DNA from: Hyphomicrobiales bacterium
GTDB lineage: Bacteria; Pseudomonadota; Alphaproteobacteria; Rhizobiales; Xanthobacteraceae
Direction: 5' to 3'
DNA length: 64,000 nt
Assembly (NCBI GenBank): GCA_013911975.1
Contig: JACESF010000009.1
Location: 25,406-89,405, forward strand
Below are positions 51,025-60,944 of the stretch, in pieces. Made by a program: the position numbers and the translations under genes. Every line of letters starts with the position of its first letter. Positions within the stretch are counted from its first letter, which is position 1. The notes under the pieces were generated by a model. That model was not told where the DNA came from, did no database searches, and saw nothing but the letters and a program-made list of their open reading frames with translations.

Positions 51025-53523
51025 ATGCGCTTGGGCCTCGTCGCGAGCCTCCTCGCATTCTCCGTCACGGTCGCGCACGCGCAGACACCTCCCGCGCCCG
51101 CCCTGAAAATCACCGGCCCGTGCTCCCAGGTGCGGCTCTGCGACCTCAAGAAATATTACGAGGTGCCGAACTTCCGCATCGGCGGGCGCTACGACCTCGC
51201 CACCCCCGCGAAATGGGAGAATGGCGGCGAGGGCGGGACGACCCTCGAATCGCTGGGCGCCGCCCCGCTGCGCACGGCCTTCATCACGCTGGGCACGCCG
51301 CGCCGCAACGCCGCCGGCGAGATCACCAACGCGGTGGTGGTGAACACCTTCTATTCCGGCGATTCCACCGACATGTACGCCCAGTGGGTGGAGGGCACGG
51401 GCCTCTCCGGCGGCCCTGTCATCGGGCCGAACCTCGCCATCGACACCAACCAGTATTTCGTCGTGCTGCTGGACGGGCTGGGCCTGTGGGGCGCCAGCAA
51501 GCCGTCCGACGGGCTCGGCCAGAAATTCCCGCAATACAGCTACCAGGACCTCGTCCAGTCCAACTATCGCATGCTGCGCGACCACCTGAAGGTGGCCCGC
51601 GCCGCGCTGGTCACGGGCGTCTCCATGGGCGCCACCCAGACCTATGTCTGGGGCGTGATGCATCCGGACTTCATGAACGGGCTCATGCCGGTGGGCGGCA
51701 CCACCCAGTCGGACGGCGGCGACCCGGTGGGCAACTGGACCTTCCAGCTCATGTCCGCCGCCATCGAATCCGATCCCCAATGGCGCGCCACCGGCGGCAA
51801 TTACTACAACCTGCCGAAGGACAAGCATCCGAACCAGGGCGTGGCCTTCGGCTGGTCGGTGCTGCTGCTCACCGGCTTCGACTTCCAGTTCCGCTCGCAG
51901 CAGGATTGGGCGAAGGTGCAGCCGGACGTGTTCTACTGGAAGCCCCCGACCCCCCAGGCCGGCGCCTCCGTGAACGCCCGCGCCCTCCTGTTCGATGCGG
52001 TGGACCTGCTGTGGCGCAACCGCGCGGGCGAAGCCTACAACATCAATGCGGACCTCGGGCGCATCAAGGCGCGCACCATGGTCATGCATATCGAGAACGA
52101 CCAGTGGCTCACCTTCGACCGGGCGAAGAACACGGTCGACAAGATCGCTGGCGCGGACTTCGTCCATGAGACGAGCCCCGTCGCCCATTACGGCGTGTTC
52201 TCCATCCTGAAGGACAAGCAGTTCGACCCGGTGGTGGTGAACTTCCTCGGCGACGTGGCGCGCCTCACGCGCAACCAGGGACTGGTGGCCAAGACCTATG
52301 TGACGCCCGGCGTCGCGGCCAACATCACCCCCGACAAGTCGTTCTGGAACACCTTCGTCACCTATCCCTTCCCGGTGAAGAAGACCAAGGTGAAGGACAG
52401 CCGCGGCGTCGAGTGGGACATCGGCTACATGGACGAATATGCCGGCACCGATCCGAACCCGGACGTGCTGGTGATCGTCCACGGCAAGGGCGCCTTCGGT
52501 GGCCATTACGGCAACATCATGCGCATCGCGCTGGAGCGCGGGCTGCGGGTGATCGTGCCCGACCTGCCCCATTACGGCATGTCCGGCCCCGGCAATCTCG
52601 ACAAGAGCCCCGCCCGCACCATGCAGGAGATGCGCGAAGTGGTGCGCGGCCTCGTGGTGGACCAGCTCGGCGTGAAGAAGGCCGCCTATCTCGGCCATTC
52701 CATGGGCGGTCAGCTGGTGCTCGGCTATGCGCTCACCTGGCCCGAGACGGTGACGAAGCTGATCCTGGAAGCGCCCGCCGGGCTGGAGGAATATCCCCGT
52801 GAGGTCACGGTGGCCCCCGGCAAGAAGCTCGACCTGTTCAACCCGGACTATGCCCATGACTTCAAGGCCTGGGCTGCCACCTGGGACCAGACCGGCCTGC
52901 GCGAGCGGGAGAAGAACCTCACCGCCCAGCAGATCGACGACTTCTACCACTTCCGCAAGCGCGACCCCGTGACGGGCGCCGTCACGCCCAGCAAGTCCGG
53001 CTACTTCCTGCGCGACAGCGAATATGCCCGCCTGCACACCAACCAGCGCATCGGCATGATCAAGGGCGATCCGCGCGAGCTGCAGCAATGGGTGGATGTC
53101 TTCACCTTCGACATCTACGCCATGGTGGCGGAGCTTCAGGAGAAGGATCCCAACAGCCTCTACAAGCGGCTGGTGGACATCAAGATCCCGATCTTCCTCG
53201 CGTTCGGCGACAAGGAGCCGTTCATTCCCGGCGTCGCCTTCAACGGGCGCAGCGATCTCAGCCGCGAGGCCATCCTGCCCTTCATGCGCCGCATGACGGC
53301 GGCGGGGCGCGATCTGAGCGTGAAGGTCTATCCCGACAGCGCCCACTTCATCCACACTGACGATCCGATCGAGTTCGCCGAGGATGCGGTGGACTTCGTG
53401 AAGACCGGGCGGGTGGAGAGCATGTCGCCCGTGGTGGTGGACCGCATCATCCACGGCGCGCCCGGTGGAAAGGCGGCGGCTCCCGCGGGAGAAGCGGCCG
53501 TGCCGGTCGGCCTCAACAAGTAG
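51025..53523 (+). CDS. Exported tandem alpha/beta hydrolase (two hydrolase domains in one chain)
   Basis: An 832-residue protein with a signal peptide (MRLGLVASLLAFSVTVAHAQ, cleavage near residue 19), so periplasmic or secreted. Domain 1 (about 85-420) resembles the MetX/homoserine acetyltransferase-like fold: YQDLVQSNYRMLRDHL then VTGVSMGATQTYVWG with Ser200. Domain 2 (about 450-800) is a classical hydrolase: VIVHGKGAFGGHYGN, LGHSMGGQLVLG with Ser559, and a likely His in DSAHFIHTDDP. A Pro/Ala-rich tail ends the chain. GGGAGA precedes the ATG, and TTGACA at 50958-50963 could be a -35 box. The next hydrolase gene starts 9 bp later. Substrate unknown; ester cleavage is likely. Confidence 0.87.
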   Translation: MRLGLVASLLAFSVTVAHAQTPPAPALKITGPCSQVRLCDLKKYYEVPNFRIGGRYDLATPAKWENGGEGGTTLESLGAAPLRTAFITLGTPRRNAAGEITNAVVVNTFYSGDSTDMYAQWVEGTGLSGGPVIGPNLAIDTNQYFVVLLDGLGLWGASKPSDGLGQKFPQYSYQDLVQSNYRMLRDHLKVARAALVTGVSMGATQTYVWGVMHPDFMNGLMPVGGTTQSDGGDPVGNWTFQLMSAAIESDPQWRATGGNYYNLPKDKHPNQGVAFGWSVLLLTGFDFQFRSQQDWAKVQPDVFYWKPPTPQAGASVNARALLFDAVDLLWRNRAGEAYNINADLGRIKARTMVMHIENDQWLTFDRAKNTVDKIAGADFVHETSPVAHYGVFSILKDKQFDPVVVNFLGDVARLTRNQGLVAKTYVTPGVAANITPDKSFWNTFVTYPFPVKKTKVKDSRGVEWDIGYMDEYAGTDPNPDVLVIVHGKGAFGGHYGNIMRIALERGLRVIVPDLPHYGMSGPGNLDKSPARTMQEMREVVRGLVVDQLGVKKAAYLGHSMGGQLVLGYALTWPETVTKLILEAPAGLEEYPREVTVAPGKKLDLFNPDYAHDFKAWAATWDQTGLREREKNLTAQQIDDFYHFRKRDPVTGAVTPSKSGYFLRDSEYARLHTNQRIGMIKGDPRELQQWVDVFTFDIYAMVAELQEKDPNSLYKRLVDIKIPIFLAFGDKEPFIPGVAFNGRSDLSREAILPFMRRMTAAGRDLSVKVYPDSAHFIHTDDPIEFAEDAVDFVKTGRVESMSPVVVDRIIHGAPGGKAAAPAGEAAVPVGLNK

Positions 53524-53532
53524 GAGCGGGCG

Positions 53533-54384
53533 ATGCCGCAAGTTCGGGCCAACGGCGTCACCCTCGCCTATCGCGAATGGGGAGAGGGCGACATCGTCGT
53601 CCTCTTCATCCACGGCAACCTCGCCAGCAAGGACTGGATCGCGCTGGCCGCGCCCCATTTCCCGCGCGGCATCCGCACCATCGCCATCGACTGGCGGGGC
53701 TGCGGCGACAGCGAGCGGCCCGTCCCTGAGGCGGATTACGCCAATTACAGCATCGCCACCCATGCCACCGACATGCTGGCGGCGCTCGACGCCCTCGGCG
53801 TCTCCTTCTGTCACCTCGCCACCCATTCCACGGGCGGCATCATCTCCACGCGCATGCTGCTCCAGCAGCCGGAGCGGTTCGGGCGGGTCTTCGCCCTCGA
53901 TCCGGTCTCCCCCCGCAGCATCGCCTTCACCCAGGAGCAGGTGGACATGTTCCTGCGGATGAAGGCCGATCCCGCCTTCGCCCGCCTGGTGATGTCCATG
54001 ACGGCCCCGTCCCTGTTCGTGCCCGGAGAGCCGGGCCACCCGCCGCGATTCAAGGCCGATGCGGGCGCGCGGGCGGATTTGTTCGAGCAGATCCTCGCGC
54101 AGACCCTGTCGGTCTCAGACGGCATCTGGCTGGGCACCCCCATCGGCCTCACGCGGGAGCATGAGAGCGGCGCGCTCGCGGCCCGCATGGGCGAGATCCG
54201 CCATCCGCATCTGGTGGCCTGGGGCGAGCAGGACGGCATCATCGCCCGGGCGGACCTTGAGGACATGGTCACGCGCATGCCCGATTGCCGGCTGGCCGTG
54301 GTGCCCGGAGTGGGCCACTCCATGAACCTGGAGGCCCCCGAACTCTATGCGGGCTATCTGGGCGCTTGGCTCTCGGGCGGATAG
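53533..54384 (+). CDS. Alpha/beta hydrolase
   Basis: A 283-residue single-domain hydrolase without a signal peptide. The oxyanion region is LFIHGNLASKDW, the strand-turn DWRGCGDSERP is typical, and the nucleophile elbow is ATHSTGG (Ser99), a variant of GxSxG with Ala/Thr at the front. The acid and base are likely in VAWGEQDGII and GVGHSMNLEAP. It follows the tandem hydrolase after 9 bp, in one operon; the exported enzyme may release a product that this cytosolic one processes further. Substrate unknown. Confidence 0.88.
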   Translation: MPQVRANGVTLAYREWGEGDIVVLFIHGNLASKDWIALAAPHFPRGIRTIAIDWRGCGDSERPVPEADYANYSIATHATDMLAALDALGVSFCHLATHSTGGIISTRMLLQQPERFGRVFALDPVSPRSIAFTQEQVDMFLRMKADPAFARLVMSMTAPSLFVPGEPGHPPRFKADAGARADLFEQILAQTLSVSDGIWLGTPIGLTREHESGALAARMGEIRHPHLVAWGEQDGIIARADLEDMVTRMPDCRLAVVPGVGHSMNLEAPELYAGYLGAWLSGG

Positions 54385-54612
54385 GCCTGCCGGGGCGCGG
54401 CTCGCCGAGGCAAGCGCGACCGAGAAGCGGCTAAACGCGGTGTTCGGCTGGATGATGGGAAAGACGTCGAACCGTTACACCCCGAAAGTGGCAAAGAGCC
54501 GCTTGGCGCGGGGAGGTGGGCGTACTTTGCAAGAAAAGAAGTCCCGCACCCCACCATCTGGTTAGGGACAAATCAAAAATATAGCTGAGAAATCAATGCC
54601 TAAAAAGGCAAG

Positions 54613-54697
54613 TGGTGCCCAGGAGAGGACTCGAACCTCCACGGTGTTACCCACTGGTACCTGAAACCAGCGCGTCTACCAATTCCGCCACCTGGGC
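54613..54697 (-). tRNA. tRNA-Leu (anticodon CAG)
   Basis: On the minus strand the gene starts GCCCAGGTGGCGGAATTGGT and ends with the matching acceptor arm CCTGGGC, discriminator A and an encoded CCA (54615-54613). The anticodon stem CTGGT/ACCAG encloses TTCAGGT, giving anticodon CAG for CUG codons. A long variable arm and the T-loop GGTTCGAGTCC are present. Total 85 bases including CCA. A small hairpin (TGCCT/AGGCA) lies directly downstream. Confidence 0.97.
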
Positions 54698-54838
54698 CCG
54701 CGCCGCTTCGGGAAGCGACGGGAGGCGTCACATAAGGGGGACGGTTCCCCCTTGTCAACGCCCCCCCAACGCGGTTTCGCGAAAAATCCCGCCGGGGGCC
54801 GCAGCTCTCCACAGGCTGCGCTCCGGCGGGGCGGTGCG

Positions 54839-55612
54839 TCAGCCCTTGTTGAAGTCGGGCGCGCGCTTGGCGATGAAGGCGGCCATGCCTTCCTTCTGGT
54901 CCGCCAGCGCGAACTGCGACTGGAACACGCGCCGCTCGAAGCGGATGCCCTCGGCGAGGCTGGTCTCGTAGGCGCGGTTCACGCTTTCCTTGGTCATCAT
55001 GGCCACCGGCAGCGACATGGCGGCGATGTTGGCGGCCACCTTCAGCGCCTCCTCCACCAGATCGGCGGCGGGGATGATGCGCGAGACCAGCCCGCAGCGC
55101 TCCGCTTCCACCGCGTCCATCAGGCGGCCGGTGAGGCACATTTCCATGGCCTTGGACTTGCCGATGAAGCGGGTGAGGCGCTGGGTGCCGCCGGAGCCGG
55201 GCATCACGCCCAGGCGGATTTCCGGCTGGCCGAAGCGCGCCGTGTCGGCGGCCAGGATGAAGTCGCACATCATGGCGAGCTCGCAGCCGCCGCCCAGCGC
55301 CACGCCGGACACCGCCGCGATGATGGGCTTGCGGGTGCGCGACAGGCGCTCCCACGAGGTGATGAAATCGTCCAGGTAGGTGTCCGGATAGGTGAAGTTC
55401 TGCATCTCCTTGATGTCCGCGCCCGCCGCGAAGGCGCGCTCGGAGCCGGTCAGGATGAGGCAGCCGATGGTGCGGTCCGCTTCCAGCGCATCGAGCGCGG
55501 CGGACAGGTCCTTGATGAGTTGCACGCTGATGGCGTTCAGCGCCTGGGGACGATGGAGCCGGATGAGCCCCACCCGGCCGTGCGTTTCCACCTGAACCGT
55601 CTCAAATTCCAT
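54839..55612 (-). CDS. Enoyl-CoA hydratase (short-chain crotonase)
   Basis: A 257-residue hydratase, probably of fatty-acid beta-oxidation or a related acyl-CoA route. Oxyanion motifs are [11 protein letters not shown] and [15 protein letters not shown], and both catalytic glutamates are present (in GGGCELAMM and [19 protein letters not shown]), as in rat mitochondrial crotonase. ATG 55612 has GGGAGG at spacing 7. It sits between tRNA-Leu and mutM, both on the same strand, with a 187-bp gap to mutM. Confidence 0.93.
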   Translation of the reverse strand: MEFETVQVETHGRVGLIRLHRPQALNAISVQLIKDLSAALDALEADRTIGCLILTGSERAFAAGADIKEMQNFTYPDTYLDDFITSWERLSRTRKPIIAAVSGVALGGGCELAMMCDFILAADTARFGQPEIRLGVMPGSGGTQRLTRFIGKSKAMEMCLTGRLMDAVEAERCGLVSRIIPAADLVEEALKVAANIAAMSLPVAMMTKESVNRAYETSLAEGIRFERRVFQSQFALADQKEGMAAFIAKRAPDFNKG

Positions 55613-55799
55613 CGTCTGCCTCCCGTCGGCTTTGCGCCATGTGCGGGCCGGTGACCGGCCCAACAAGGGATGCGCGGCATCGCCGCGCTCCTGCCGCCCC
55701 GTCTGTAGCATTGGGGGCGAGCGGCGCCCAAGCCCCGTGCGCGCCCGGGCACTGTGCGCGGATGCACGCGCGCCGGCCCTTTCCCGGCGAGGGCGCGCG

Positions 55800-56681
55800 T
55801 CAGCGCTGGCAGGTGGGGCAGAAGAAGGTGGAGCGCGCGCCCTGGACGATGCGCTGGACGGTGCCCTTGCAGCGATAGGTGGGGCAGGGGGCGCCCTCAC
55901 GGTCATAGACGCGGAACTTGTGCTGGAAATAGCCCAGCTCGCCGTCCACGCGCCTGTGGTCGCGCAGGCTGGAGCCGCCCGCCAGGATCGCTTCCCGCAG
56001 CACGTCGCGGATGGCGGTGACGAGGCGCTCCGTCCGCTCCGTGGGGCCGCCCGCCTTGGTGGCGAGCGTCGCGGCGAGGCGCCGGGGCGAGAGGCGCGCG
56101 CGGTGGAGCGCCTCGCACACATAGATGTTGCCGAGCCCGGCGACGATCTTCTGGTCCAGGAGCGCGCTCTTCAGGCTGGTGCGCCGTCCGGCGCAGGCGC
56201 CCGCCAGATAGGCGGCGTTGAAATGGTTGCCCAGCGGCTCCGGCCCCAGGTTGCGCAGCAGGGGGTGGCTGTCCAGCCGGTCATAGGGCACCAGCAGGAT
56301 GGCGCCGAACCGGCGGGGATCGTTGAAGGTGACGCTGGCGCCGCCCGCGAGGTGCAGCACCACATGGTCGTGCGGACCGGGCTCGCCGCGCGGATGGTGG
56401 AACGCGCCCGGGCGCGCGCCGCCTTCGGCCCCCTCGATGCGGATGGAGCCGGACATGCCCAGGTGCAGGATCAGCACCTCGCCTCCGTCCAGGTCGGCGA
56501 GGAGATATTTCGCGCGCCGTCCCACGGCCTCGATGCGGCGTCCGGCGAGCCGGTCGGCGAAGTCGGTGGGCAGCGGCCAGCGCAGGTCCGGCCGGCGCGC
56601 CTCGGCGGTCTCGATCACCGCTCCCTGCAGAACAGGCATCAGGCCGCGGCGGACGGTTTCCACCTCGGGCAGCTCGGGCAT
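55800..56681 (-). CDS. mutM: Formamidopyrimidine-DNA glycosylase (Fpg/MutM)
   Basis: Removes 8-oxoguanine and formamidopyrimidines from DNA and cuts the abasic site. The chain begins [14 protein letters not shown], so Pro2 and Glu3, the catalytic pair, are in place; the start at 56681 is fixed by this (an upstream in-frame ATG exists). Length is 293 residues. [20 protein letters not shown] is the helix-two-turn-helix region. The C-terminal zinc finger is CX4CX16CX2C (CPTYRC...CPTC), a spacing usual in Hyphomicrobiales. Confidence 0.95.
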   Translation of the reverse strand: MPELPEVETVRRGLMPVLQGAVIETAEARRPDLRWPLPTDFADRLAGRRIEAVGRRAKYLLADLDGGEVLILHLGMSGSIRIEGAEGGARPGAFHHPRGEPGPHDHVVLHLAGGASVTFNDPRRFGAILLVPYDRLDSHPLLRNLGPEPLGNHFNAAYLAGACAGRRTSLKSALLDQKIVAGLGNIYVCEALHRARLSPRRLAATLATKAGGPTERTERLVTAIRDVLREAILAGGSSLRDHRRVDGELGYFQHKFRVYDREGAPCPTYRCKGTVQRIVQGARSTFFCPTCQR

Positions 56682-56863
56682 TTCATCCTTCAACGCTTCG
56701 GTGCGCACAACCGGAGCGCGACCGCATGATTCATGACGTGCTTATGAAGCTAGCGGTGCGGTGCGACGGCGCAAGACATAATGCGCGGGGCGAAAAGCGC
56801 CGTGGATAACCCGCTCGGCGAGCTCCCGCGCGCCGCGGCCCTGTAGTCGGCAAAGAAGGCGCG

Positions 56864-58066
56864 CTACTCCGCGGCGCCGGGCAAGGTGAGGCCGAGGGGG
56901 CCGATCTTTTCCGGCCCGGCGGCGGGTGCCGCAACGGCAGGCGGGGCCTCGAATTCCAGTTGCTCCAGTCGCAGGCCGCGCTTGGCGATCTTGTCCGCCG
57001 AGATCAGCACCTTGGAGACGTCGTCGCCCACCTGGCCGAAATGCTTGGAGAGGTCGCCGACGCGGTCCCTGAGCCGGGTCACATCCTTCACCAGCTCGCC
57101 CACTTCGGCGCGGATCCGGTCCGCCTGCTCGCGCATGCGGGCGTCCTTGGAGATGGCCTGCACCACCTGGATGGCCAGCATGAGCAGGGAGGGGGAGACG
57201 ATGACCACCCGCGCGCGGAACGCCTTCTGGATCACGTCGTCGAAATTCTCGTGCAGCTCCGCATAGACCGATTCGGAGGGCACGAAGATCAGCGCGATGT
57301 CCTGGGTCTCGCCCGGCAGGAGGTAGCGCTCGGCCACGTCCGACACATGCTTCAGCATGTCGGCGGACAGGCGCGTCGCGGCGCCCTTGCGGGCCTCCGG
57401 CGTCTGCGCCTCGCGGAAGGCGGTGACGGATTCCAGCGGGAACTTGGCGTCCACCAGCAGCGGGCGATGGTCGCCGGGCAGGAAGACAGCGCAGTCCGGC
57501 CGCTTGTTGTTGGACAGGGTGTACTGGAAGGCGAAACTGTCCTTCGGCAGGCCGTCGGAGATGATGGCCTCCATGCGCGCCTGCCCGAACGCGCCGCGCG
57601 CCTGCTTGTTGGAGAGGGTCTCCCGCAGCGACACCACCTGGGTGGAGAGGTCCGCGAGGCTCTTCTCCGCCTTCTCCACCATCACCAGCCGCTCCGCGAG
57701 CTTGGTGAGGCTCTCATGGGTGGCGCGGGCGGCGGTGGAAAAGCTCTCCCCGAGGCGGTGGGAGGTGGAATCGAGCCGCTCGGACACCGCCCGCGCCAGC
57801 TCGCTCTGGCGCTGGGCCAGCACCTCGCCCATGCTCTGCACGCGGCCCGTGGTCTCCGCCTGGATGCGGGCGAGGTCGCGCAGGCGCGCCTCCATTTCGC
57901 GGGCATGGGCGGCCATCTCCTCCGCCTCGACCGCCCGGGCCTGCGCGGTGCGCCGCGCGGAGAGGGTGAGGGAGGCGAGAAGCACCAGCGCGAGGGCCCC
58001 GATTCCCCCCAGCAGAAGGCCGAGGGAGACGGGGAACGCGCCAAGATGGAAGACGATTTCGCTCAT
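56864..58066 (-). CDS. rmuC: DNA recombination protein RmuC
   Basis: A 400-residue RmuC-family protein thought to limit inversions at short repeats; it has a PD-(D/E)XK-like core. A single N-terminal membrane segment (about residues 12-34, VSLGLLLGGIGALALVLLAS) is followed by a long coiled coil (about 38-170) and the RmuC domain with PDCAVFLPGDHRPLLVDAKFPL and IALIFVPSESVYAELHENFDDV. ATG 58066 is in a divergent region 81 bp from def. Same strand as mutM. Confidence 0.94.
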   Translation of the reverse strand: MSEIVFHLGAFPVSLGLLLGGIGALALVLLASLTLSARRTAQARAVEAEEMAAHAREMEARLRDLARIQAETTGRVQSMGEVLAQRQSELARAVSERLDSTSHRLGESFSTAARATHESLTKLAERLVMVEKAEKSLADLSTQVVSLRETLSNKQARGAFGQARMEAIISDGLPKDSFAFQYTLSNNKRPDCAVFLPGDHRPLLVDAKFPLESVTAFREAQTPEARKGAATRLSADMLKHVSDVAERYLLPGETQDIALIFVPSESVYAELHENFDDVIQKAFRARVVIVSPSLLMLAIQVVQAISKDARMREQADRIRAEVGELVKDVTRLRDRVGDLSKHFGQVGDDVSKVLISADKIAKRGLRLEQLEFEAPPAVAAPAAGPEKIGPLGLTLPGAAE

Positions 58067-58147
58067 CCTCCCTCCTTAGACGATTCCTGGGCCTGAACAA
58101 AGGGCGAACATGTTGACCCTGCACGGATGATCGCCTATCTGCCAAGC

Positions 58148-58666
58148 ATGGCCATACGTCCCATCCTCATCATCCCCGAGCCCCGGCTGCGCCAGATCTG
58201 CGCGCCGGTGGAGACCATCGACCGCGAGATCGAGGCGCTCGTGGAGGACATGTTCGAAACCATGTACGACGCGCCGGGCATCGGCCTTGCCGCGCCCCAG
58301 GTGGGCGTGCTGCGGCGGGTGGTGACCATCGACCTTTCGCGGGAGAACGAGGCGCGCCAGCCGCTCACCCTCATCAATCCCGAGATCGTCGGGACATCGG
58401 AGGAGATTTCGGTCTACAGCGAGGGCTGCCTCTCCATCCCGGAATATTACGAGGAGGTGGAGCGCCCCGCCGAGGTGACGGTGCAGTATCGCACCGTGAA
58501 GGGGGTGCTGGAGGAGCAGCTCGTGACCGGGCTGCTGGCCACCTGCGTCCAGCACGAGATCGACCATCTCAACGGCGTCCTGTTCATCGACCACCTGTCC
58601 AAGCTGAAGCGCGACCGCGTGACCAAGAAGTTCGCGAAGGCCGCCCGGCGCGACGCGGCGGGCTGA
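58148..58666 (+). CDS. def: Peptide deformylase
   Basis: Metalloenzyme that removes the formyl group from new proteins. The three motifs are complete: [20 protein letters not shown] (metal Cys) and QHEIDHLNG (metal His pair and catalytic Glu). Length is 172 residues from ATG 58148, where family members start ([15 protein letters not shown]); ATG 58127 is in frame but adds an unusual seven residues. fmt, which does the reverse job on initiator tRNA, follows after 83 bp. Confidence 0.95.
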   Translation: MAIRPILIIPEPRLRQICAPVETIDREIEALVEDMFETMYDAPGIGLAAPQVGVLRRVVTIDLSRENEARQPLTLINPEIVGTSEEISVYSEGCLSIPEYYEEVERPAEVTVQYRTVKGVLEEQLVTGLLATCVQHEIDHLNGVLFIDHLSKLKRDRVTKKFAKAARRDAAG

Positions 58667-58749
58667 GCGGCCGCCCGTCTTTCTTCTTCGACGCATGTCC
58701 CGGCGCGGGGCCGCATCCCGCTCCGGCCGGAAACGCTTTAGGACGAGCC

Positions 58750-59673
58750 ATGCGCATCATCTTCATGGGCACGCCGGATTTCGCCGTTCCCACCCTCACC
58801 GAACTGGTGGCGCGCGGCCACGACGTGGTCGCGGTCTATAGCCGCGCGCCGGCCCCCGCCGGCCGCCGGGGGCTCGACCTCGTGCCCTCGCCGGTGCACG
58901 CGGTGGCGGAGAAGTTCGGCTTGCCGGTCTTCACGCCCGCGACGCTGCGCACCGAGGAGGCCGCCCAGCAGGTGCGCGACATGGAGGCGGACGTGGCCGT
59001 GGTGGTGGCCTATGGCATGCTCCTGCCCCAGGCGGTGCTGGACGCGCCGGCCCTCGGCTGCCTCAACCTCCACGGCTCCCTGCTGCCGCGCTGGCGCGGG
59101 GCCGCGCCCATCCAGCGGGCCATCATGGCCGGGGACAAGGAGACGGGCATCGCGGTGATGCGCATGGAGGCCGGGCTCGATACCGGCCCGGTCGGCTTGC
59201 TGGAGCGCATCGCCATCGGCCCGGACATGACGGCGGGCGAACTGCACGACCGCATGATGGTGCTGGGCGCCGACCTGATGGCGCGGGCCCTCGCCGCCCT
59301 GGAGCGGGGCGGGCTGCATTTCACGCCCCAGCCGGAGGAGGGTGTCCTCTACGCCCGCAAGATCGAGAAGGCCGAGGCGAAGATCGACTGGTCGCTGCCC
59401 GCCGCCGAGGTGCACAACCGCATCCGCGGCCTGTCGCCCTTCCCGGGCGCCTGGTTCGCGCTGGAAGACGGGTCGCGGGTGAAGGTGCTGCGCTCGACCC
59501 TCGCGGCCGGGTCCGGCGCGCCGGGAACCGTGCTGGCGGGGGAAGGTCTCGCCATTGCCTGCGGCGAGGGGGCGGTGCGCCTCCTGGACCTCCAGAAGGC
59601 CGGCAAGCAGCCCATGGGCGCGGAGGCGTTCCTGCGAGGCAATCCGCTGCCGGCGGGCAGCCGTCTCGGCTGA
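58750..59673 (+). CDS. fmt: Methionyl-tRNA formyltransferase
   Basis: Formylates Met-tRNAi using 10-formyltetrahydrofolate. The 307-residue chain starts [16 protein letters not shown] and carries the catalytic segment [20 protein letters not shown] with the Asn-His pair, and the Asp in DTGPV. The C-terminal OB-like domain (about 205-307) is present with the motif [14 protein letters not shown] 58750 has AGGACGAG upstream. It is the middle gene of def-fmt-truA, a standard order. Confidence 0.96.
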   Translation: MRIIFMGTPDFAVPTLTELVARGHDVVAVYSRAPAPAGRRGLDLVPSPVHAVAEKFGLPVFTPATLRTEEAAQQVRDMEADVAVVVAYGMLLPQAVLDAPALGCLNLHGSLLPRWRGAAPIQRAIMAGDKETGIAVMRMEAGLDTGPVGLLERIAIGPDMTAGELHDRMMVLGADLMARALAALERGGLHFTPQPEEGVLYARKIEKAEAKIDWSLPAAEVHNRIRGLSPFPGAWFALEDGSRVKVLRSTLAAGSGAPGTVLAGEGLAIACGEGAVRLLDLQKAGKQPMGAEAFLRGNPLPAGSRLG

Positions 59674-59684
59674 GGGCGCCCGCC

Positions 59685-60467
59685 ATGCCCCGCTACAAGC
59701 TTACCATCGAATATGACGGCACCCCCTTCGCGGGCTGGCAGGTCCAGGCGGGCCTGCCCACCGTTCAGGGTGTGCTGGCCGATGCGCTGGAGCGGTTGTG
59801 CGGGGCGCGGGTGCATGTGGCGGGCGCCGGGCGGACGGACGCGGGCGTCCATGCCACGGGGCAGGTGGCCCATATCGACCTCGATCGCGACTTCCGGCCC
59901 GACACGGTGCGCGACGCCATGACCGCCCATCTGCGGCCCCACCCCGTGGCGGTGCTGGCGGCGGAGCGGGTGGCGGACGATTTCGACGCGCGCTTCTCCG
60001 CGCGTCGCCGCCACTATGTCTATCGCATCGTGAATCGCCGCCCCGATCTCGCCCTCGACCGGGACCGCGCGTGGCGGATCCCCCAGCCCCTGGATGCGGA
60101 GGCCATGCATGCAGCCGCCCAGCGACTCCTCGGCAAGCATGATTTCTCCGCCTTCCGCGCGGCGGAATGCCAGGCGGCCTCGCCGGTCAAGACGCTGGAC
60201 CAGTTGGACGTGACCCGCACGGGCACAGAGATCCGGGTGGAGACGAGCGCGCGCTCCTTCCTGCACCACCAGGTGCGCTCCATGGTGGGCTCGCTGATGC
60301 GGGTGGGGGAGGGGCGCTGGAGCGCGGACGACCTCGCCGCTGTGCTGGCCTCCCGCGATCGCGCCCGGTGCGGCCCTATGGCCCCGGCCTGCGGGCTCTA
60401 TCTGGCGCGGGTTGATTACGAGGATGGGCCTGGCCTCGAACCCAGTTTGGATCCGGTCAATTTGTGA
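59685..60467 (+). CDS. truA: tRNA pseudouridine(38-40) synthase TruA
   Basis: Makes pseudouridine at positions 38-40 in the anticodon stem-loop. The catalytic Asp52 is in [17 protein letters not shown]. Other family segments are [12 protein letters not shown] at the N-terminus and [21 protein letters not shown]. Length is 260 residues. It follows fmt after 11 bp. A nested inverted repeat begins at its stop codon. Confidence 0.96.
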   Translation: MPRYKLTIEYDGTPFAGWQVQAGLPTVQGVLADALERLCGARVHVAGAGRTDAGVHATGQVAHIDLDRDFRPDTVRDAMTAHLRPHPVAVLAAERVADDFDARFSARRRHYVYRIVNRRPDLALDRDRAWRIPQPLDAEAMHAAAQRLLGKHDFSAFRAAECQAASPVKTLDQLDVTRTGTEIRVETSARSFLHHQVRSMVGSLMRVGEGRWSADDLAAVLASRDRARCGPMAPACGLYLARVDYEDGPGLEPSLDPVNL

Positions 60468-60490
60468 CACCTTGGTGCCGGAACAAATTG
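60458..60490. repeat. Nested inverted repeat over the truA stop
   Basis: Outer arms CAATTTGT/ACAAATTG are 8-base perfect complements separated by 17 bases, within which CACC-TT-GGTG forms an inner dyad. It overlaps the truA stop and lies 54 bp before the next ORF. It could be an operator for that ORF or an RNA structure at the end of the def-fmt-truA transcript. There is no T-run. Confidence 0.45.
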
Positions 60491-60544
60491 CGCGCTGCAT
60501 CATTATGCTCGCGAAACGCTGGGTGAGCGCGTCAGGTGAGCGTA

Positions 60545-60940
60545 ATGATGCTGAAGTTTCCCTTGTTTGCGCGCGGTGCCCGTGCCCGCGGCGCCGGCGT
60601 GCAGAGCTCGGACTTCGTGGTGGCGCGCGCGGTGAGCGCGGCGCCCTCCGCCTACGTGTTCTTCGATGGGACGCAGGCGGCCGGACACGGGCGGGGCAGG
60701 GCTGCGGAGCCGCTGCCGGGCGTTGCCTTCTTCGTGGATGAAGCCTGGTCGTGCGCCGACCTGCGGGAGGCGCAGGCCCAGGCAGGCCGCCTGAATGCCC
60801 AGGCCGCCGCCCATGCCGTTCTCGGGGAAGAGGCTGCGCCCTGGATCGCCATCGCGGTCTGCAAGGTGATTTCGGCCTTTCCGGCCCTGTCGCCCGCCGC
60901 CACCGCCTCGCCGCGCCGCCGGAGCCGCCTCGCGCGCTGA
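60545..60940 (+). CDS. Hypothetical protein, about 131 aa
   Basis: No family recognised. ATG 60545 has AGGTGAG about 5 bases upstream; ATG 60548 is equally possible. The product is Ala/Arg-rich with a basic C-terminus (SPRRRSRLAR); a central stretch YVFFDGTQAAG...GVAFFVDEAWSCADLREAQAQAGRLNAQ looks like an ordered domain. No signal peptide. It is convergent with the glutamine amidotransferase gene, with stops only 4 bp apart. Codon use fits a real gene, but an open frame on the opposite strand covers the same bases, so confidence is moderate. Confidence 0.5.
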   Translation: MMLKFPLFARGARARGAGVQSSDFVVARAVSAAPSAYVFFDGTQAAGHGRGRAAEPLPGVAFFVDEAWSCADLREAQAQAGRLNAQAAAHAVLGEEAAPWIAIAVCKVISAFPALSPAATASPRRRSRLAR

Positions 60941-60944
60941 ACGC

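Noticed and set aside
49510..54039. A 1509-codon open frame on the minus strand opposite the HMG-CoA reductase and hydrolase genes
   Set aside because: It is antisense to well-supported genes, has no recognisable domain and is rich in His/Arg/Gly as expected of a shadow frame in 70% GC DNA. Similar long shadows (14302-18252, 18177-21593, 46885-49488, 4598-6976) were rejected for the same reason.
24056..54697. Accessory region as a genomic island integrated at tRNA-Leu
   Set aside because: The tRNA 3' end points toward the region, but I found no integrase, no mobility gene and no repeat of the tRNA 3' end near 24.1 kb. Base composition and codon use match the flanks.
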